This document shows, one piece after another, positions 7,100 to 9,191 of a DNA stretch of 9,191 nucleotides. The notes under the pieces are model-generated. The model searched no databases. It saw nothing but the letters and a program-made list of their open reading frames with translations, and had not been told where the DNA came from. The DNA is taken from NCBI GenBank assembly GCA_001587675.1, contig LNGD01000062.1, positions 1-9,191 on the forward strand, given 5' to 3'. The translations under genes were made by a program, and so were the position numbers. This DNA is from Candidatus Methanofastidiosum methylothiophilum (GTDB lineage Archaea; Methanobacteriota_B; Thermococci; Methanofastidiosales; Methanofastidiosaceae). The stretch's first letter is position 1. Every line of letters begins with the position of its first letter.

Positions 7100-9191
7100 T
7101 TAAAAAATCTTACTACTATCTTTAATAGCATCCTCTCCCATGATCTTGTTCTTATCACTAATAATCTTATTAACTATATCAATATCTTCCATGTTCTCAT
7201 CATAAAGTTTTATATTATTATAAATTCTCATCCCAGTTCCAGCAGGAATTAAATGACCTATAATAACATTTTCCTTAAGACCATTGAGATGGTCTACCAT
7301 ACCTTTTATAGAGGCATTGGTGAGAACCTTCGTAGTCTCCTGAAATGAGGCGGCACTTAAAAATGAATCAATGGACAGAGATGCTCTTGTTATACCAAGT
7401 AAAATGGGTTTAGCAATTGCTGGCTGACCACCTTCACTCAATACTCTCTTATTCTCTTCATAAAATTTAGTTTTATCTACTAATTGACCTATAATAAATT
7501 TTGTATCCCCAATATCAACTATCTCAAGCTTTTTCATCATCTGCCTTATAATAACACCTATGTGTTTATCATTAATATTAACACCTTGTAATCTATAAAC
7601 ACCTTGAATTTCATCCATTAAAAATCTCTGAAGACTATTTTCTCCTAAAATTTGGAGAATATCATGTGGATTCTTAGGCCCTTCTGACAAAGGCTCACCA
7701 GCCTTAACCATATCACCATCTCTAACGAGTAAATAAGAACCAGCTGGCACTAAATGTTTAAATTCATTTCCAAAAGGATCTTCTACAACAATTACATCTT
7801 TACCCTTAACCTTACCCTTAAATCTAACAATCCCACTTACCTTTGATAACACAGCAGCATCCTTTGGTTTTCTTGCCTCAAAAAGATCCACGACTCTTGG
7901 TAAACCACCTGTTATATCACCCGCCTTAGATATCTTCTTAATTATCTTAGCAATAATGTGTCCTGCTTCTATTTTCTCGCCATCTCTAACATTTAAGTAT
8001 GCATTACTTGGCAATAGATAACTATCAATTTCAACATCATTATCATCTAAGATAGCGATCCTTGGTTGAAGAGTATCCATATAAGACTCAGAAATTTTGT
8101 ATTTTTTTGTACCACTGGTCTCATCAGTCTCTTCTCTAAGAGTAATTCCTATTTTTAAATCAACAAATTTTACCTTACCACTCTTCTCTGCAATAATAGG
8201 CTGAACAAAAGGATCAAACTGAATAACTATCTCTTTTGGCTCAACAGTATCTCCAATATTTTTAAACATTACAGAACCGGATTGTACTTCTATCTCTTGC
8301 GTTAAACCAACAACAAAAAGCTTATCATTGTATATTTTAGCATAGCCTACTTCTTTAGAGATAACATTCTCCCCTTTACTATCAATAAACAATAAAGTGC
8401 CTACAGCAATTTTTTCACCTTCTGTTATCTTTAAATTCACATTTTTTATATCAAATTCATGATTAATTCTATTCACATAAAGATAACCTTTTCTTGCAAA
8501 AAGTATGTTACCATCCTTTTGTCGAATAGTTGTCCCTTTTATGTTTTCAATAAATATTTTATAGTTAAATTTTATTGTATTCTCCTGTGCAGCCCCTGTC
8601 GCAGCCCCACCAATATGGAATGTTCTCATTGTAAGCTGAGTTCCTGGTTGTCCTATAGACTGAGCTGCAATAACACCAACAGCCTCTCCTATATCAACTG
8701 TCTGATTAGTTGCGAGATTTTTACCATAACACTTAACACAAACTCCTTTTTTTGATTCACAGGTAAGAACACTTCTAATTCTTACAGTGTCTAACATTAA
8801 TGAATCTATTATATCAGCAATCTCTTCTGTTATTAATTCGCTATCCCCTATTATTAACTCACCTGTAATAGGATCTCTTATCTCTTCGGCTGAAAATCTT
8901 CCTATAATCCTATCTTTTAAAGGCTCAATAATTTCTTCACCCTCTTTAATTGCTCTAATATCAATTCCATTTATTGTTCCACAATCATGCTCATTAATAA
9001 TAACATCCTGAGCAATGTCAACTAATCTTCTTGTCAAATAACCCGCATCAGCTGTTTTTAAAGCAGTATCAGCAAGTCCTTTTCTTGCTCCATTTGTAGA
9101 AATATAAAATTCTATTACAGAAAGTCCCTCTTTAAAATTGGATTTTATCGGCAATTCTATAATATCTCCTCCTGGTTTTGTCATTAGTCCT
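7100..9191 (-). CDS. rpoC: DNA-directed RNA polymerase subunit beta', C-terminal half (partial)
   Basis: This is the C-terminal half of beta'. The reading frame is open to the high-coordinate edge: residues GL precede the first ATG (9184), and GLMTKPGG is an internal conserved stretch, so that ATG is not the start. Counting from that Met, the bridge helix is at about 20-55 ([18 protein letters not shown]). The second zinc site has all four cysteines (68, 142, 149, 152). The trigger loop shows [15 protein letters not shown] (181-195), including the catalytic Met-Arg and His. A long SI3-type insertion follows (about 200-418), before [20 protein letters not shown]. The rest holds [22 protein letters not shown] and [14 protein letters not shown], ending in an acidic/lysine-rich tail. 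One oddity is Gly543 in DKHIG, where many beta' proteins have Glu. The NADFDGD active site lies outside the window. rpoB should lie further upstream. Confidence 0.99.
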   Translation of the reverse strand, partial: GLMTKPGGDIIELPIKSNFKEGLSVIEFYISTNGARKGLADTALKTADAGYLTRRLVDIAQDVIINEHDCGTINGIDIRAIKEGEEIIEPLKDRIIGRFSAEEIRDPITGELIIGDSELITEEIADIIDSLMLDTVRIRSVLTCESKKGVCVKCYGKNLATNQTVDIGEAVGVIAAQSIGQPGTQLTMRTFHIGGAATGAAQENTIKFNYKIFIENIKGTTIRQKDGNILFARKGYLYVNRINHEFDIKNVNLKITEGEKIAVGTLLFIDSKGENVISKEVGYAKIYNDKLFVVGLTQEIEVQSGSVMFKNIGDTVEPKEIVIQFDPFVQPIIAEKSGKVKFVDLKIGITLREETDETSGTKKYKISESYMDTLQPRIAILDDNDVEIDSYLLPSNAYLNVRDGEKIEAGHIIAKIIKKISKAGDITGGLPRVVDLFEARKPKDAAVLSKVSGIVRFKGKVKGKDVIVVEDPFGNEFKHLVPAGSYLLVRDGDMVKAGEPLSEGPKNPHDILQILGENSLQRFLMDEIQGVYRLQGVNINDKHIGVIIRQMMKKLEIVDIGDTKFIIGQLVDKTKFYEENKRVLSEGGQPAIAKPILLGITRASLSIDSFLSAASFQETTKVLTNASIKGMVDHLNGLKENVIIGHLIPAGTGMRIYNNIKLYDENMEDIDIVNKIISDKNKIMGEDAIKDSSKIF

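Noticed and set aside
6920..7252. Plus-strand open frame of 110 codons spanning the rpsL-rpoC gap
   Set aside because: It overlaps the 5' end of rpsL and the 3' end of rpoC on the other strand, has low-complexity I/L/N/K-rich content with no family motif, and lies antisense to a clear promoter. It is an AT-rich shadow frame.
1..9191. A novel accessory system, mobile element or CRISPR array
   Set aside because: Genes with known housekeeping roles fill all but short gaps. No repeat-spacer pattern, transposase, integrase, tRNA or unrecognised conserved gene was seen on either strand.

Overview
The window is a block of core transcription and translation genes, all on the minus strand. Read in the direction of transcription (from high to low coordinates) the order is rpoC (3' half), rpsL, rpsG, fusA, tuf, rpsJ, rplC, rplD, rplW, rplB (5' part). 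This is the classic bacterial order in which the end of rpoBC is followed by the str operon and then the start of the S10 operon. Each of the ten proteins is recognisable by family motifs over its full visible length. I see no frameshift, mobile element, tRNA, CRISPR array or foreign gene. Both end genes are cut by the window edges.

The DNA is strongly AT-rich and codon choice is A/T-biased in every gene alike, so nothing suggests recent transfer. The beta' subunit carries a long insertion in the trigger loop (SI3 type). That is usual in Proteobacteria and many other Gram-negative lineages and absent from Firmicutes and Thermus. The host is therefore probably a low-GC, diderm-type bacterium, perhaps from a Desulfobacterota-, Deferribacterota-, Spirochaetota- or Elusimicrobiota-like lineage. 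I cannot place it more closely by eye.

Region by region: 9191-7100 is rpoC. The 170-bp gap at 6930-7099 holds a near-consensus sigma70-type promoter for rpsL and an overlapping set of inverted repeats. Genes rpsL, rpsG, fusA and tuf follow with gaps of 26, 67 and 34 bp and form one str operon. It is closed by a perfect 12-bp hairpin with a T tract at 2641-2672, just past tuf. The 186-bp gap at 2501-2686 then holds an extended -10 promoter with upstream A tracts that should start the S10 operon at rpsJ. Genes rpsJ, rplC, rplD, rplW and rplB follow with gaps of 41, 62, 31 and 55 bp, each with a clear Shine-Dalgarno sequence. No stretch above 300 bases lacks a gene.

Together the genes supply the catalytic subunit of RNA polymerase, two 30S head/decoding proteins (S7, S12), both elongation GTPases (EF-G, EF-Tu), S10, and 50S proteins L2, L3, L4 and L23. 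I found no undescribed system here. The points worth a second look are regulatory: the str/S10 split, the overlapping repeats before rpsL, and an AT palindrome before fusA.
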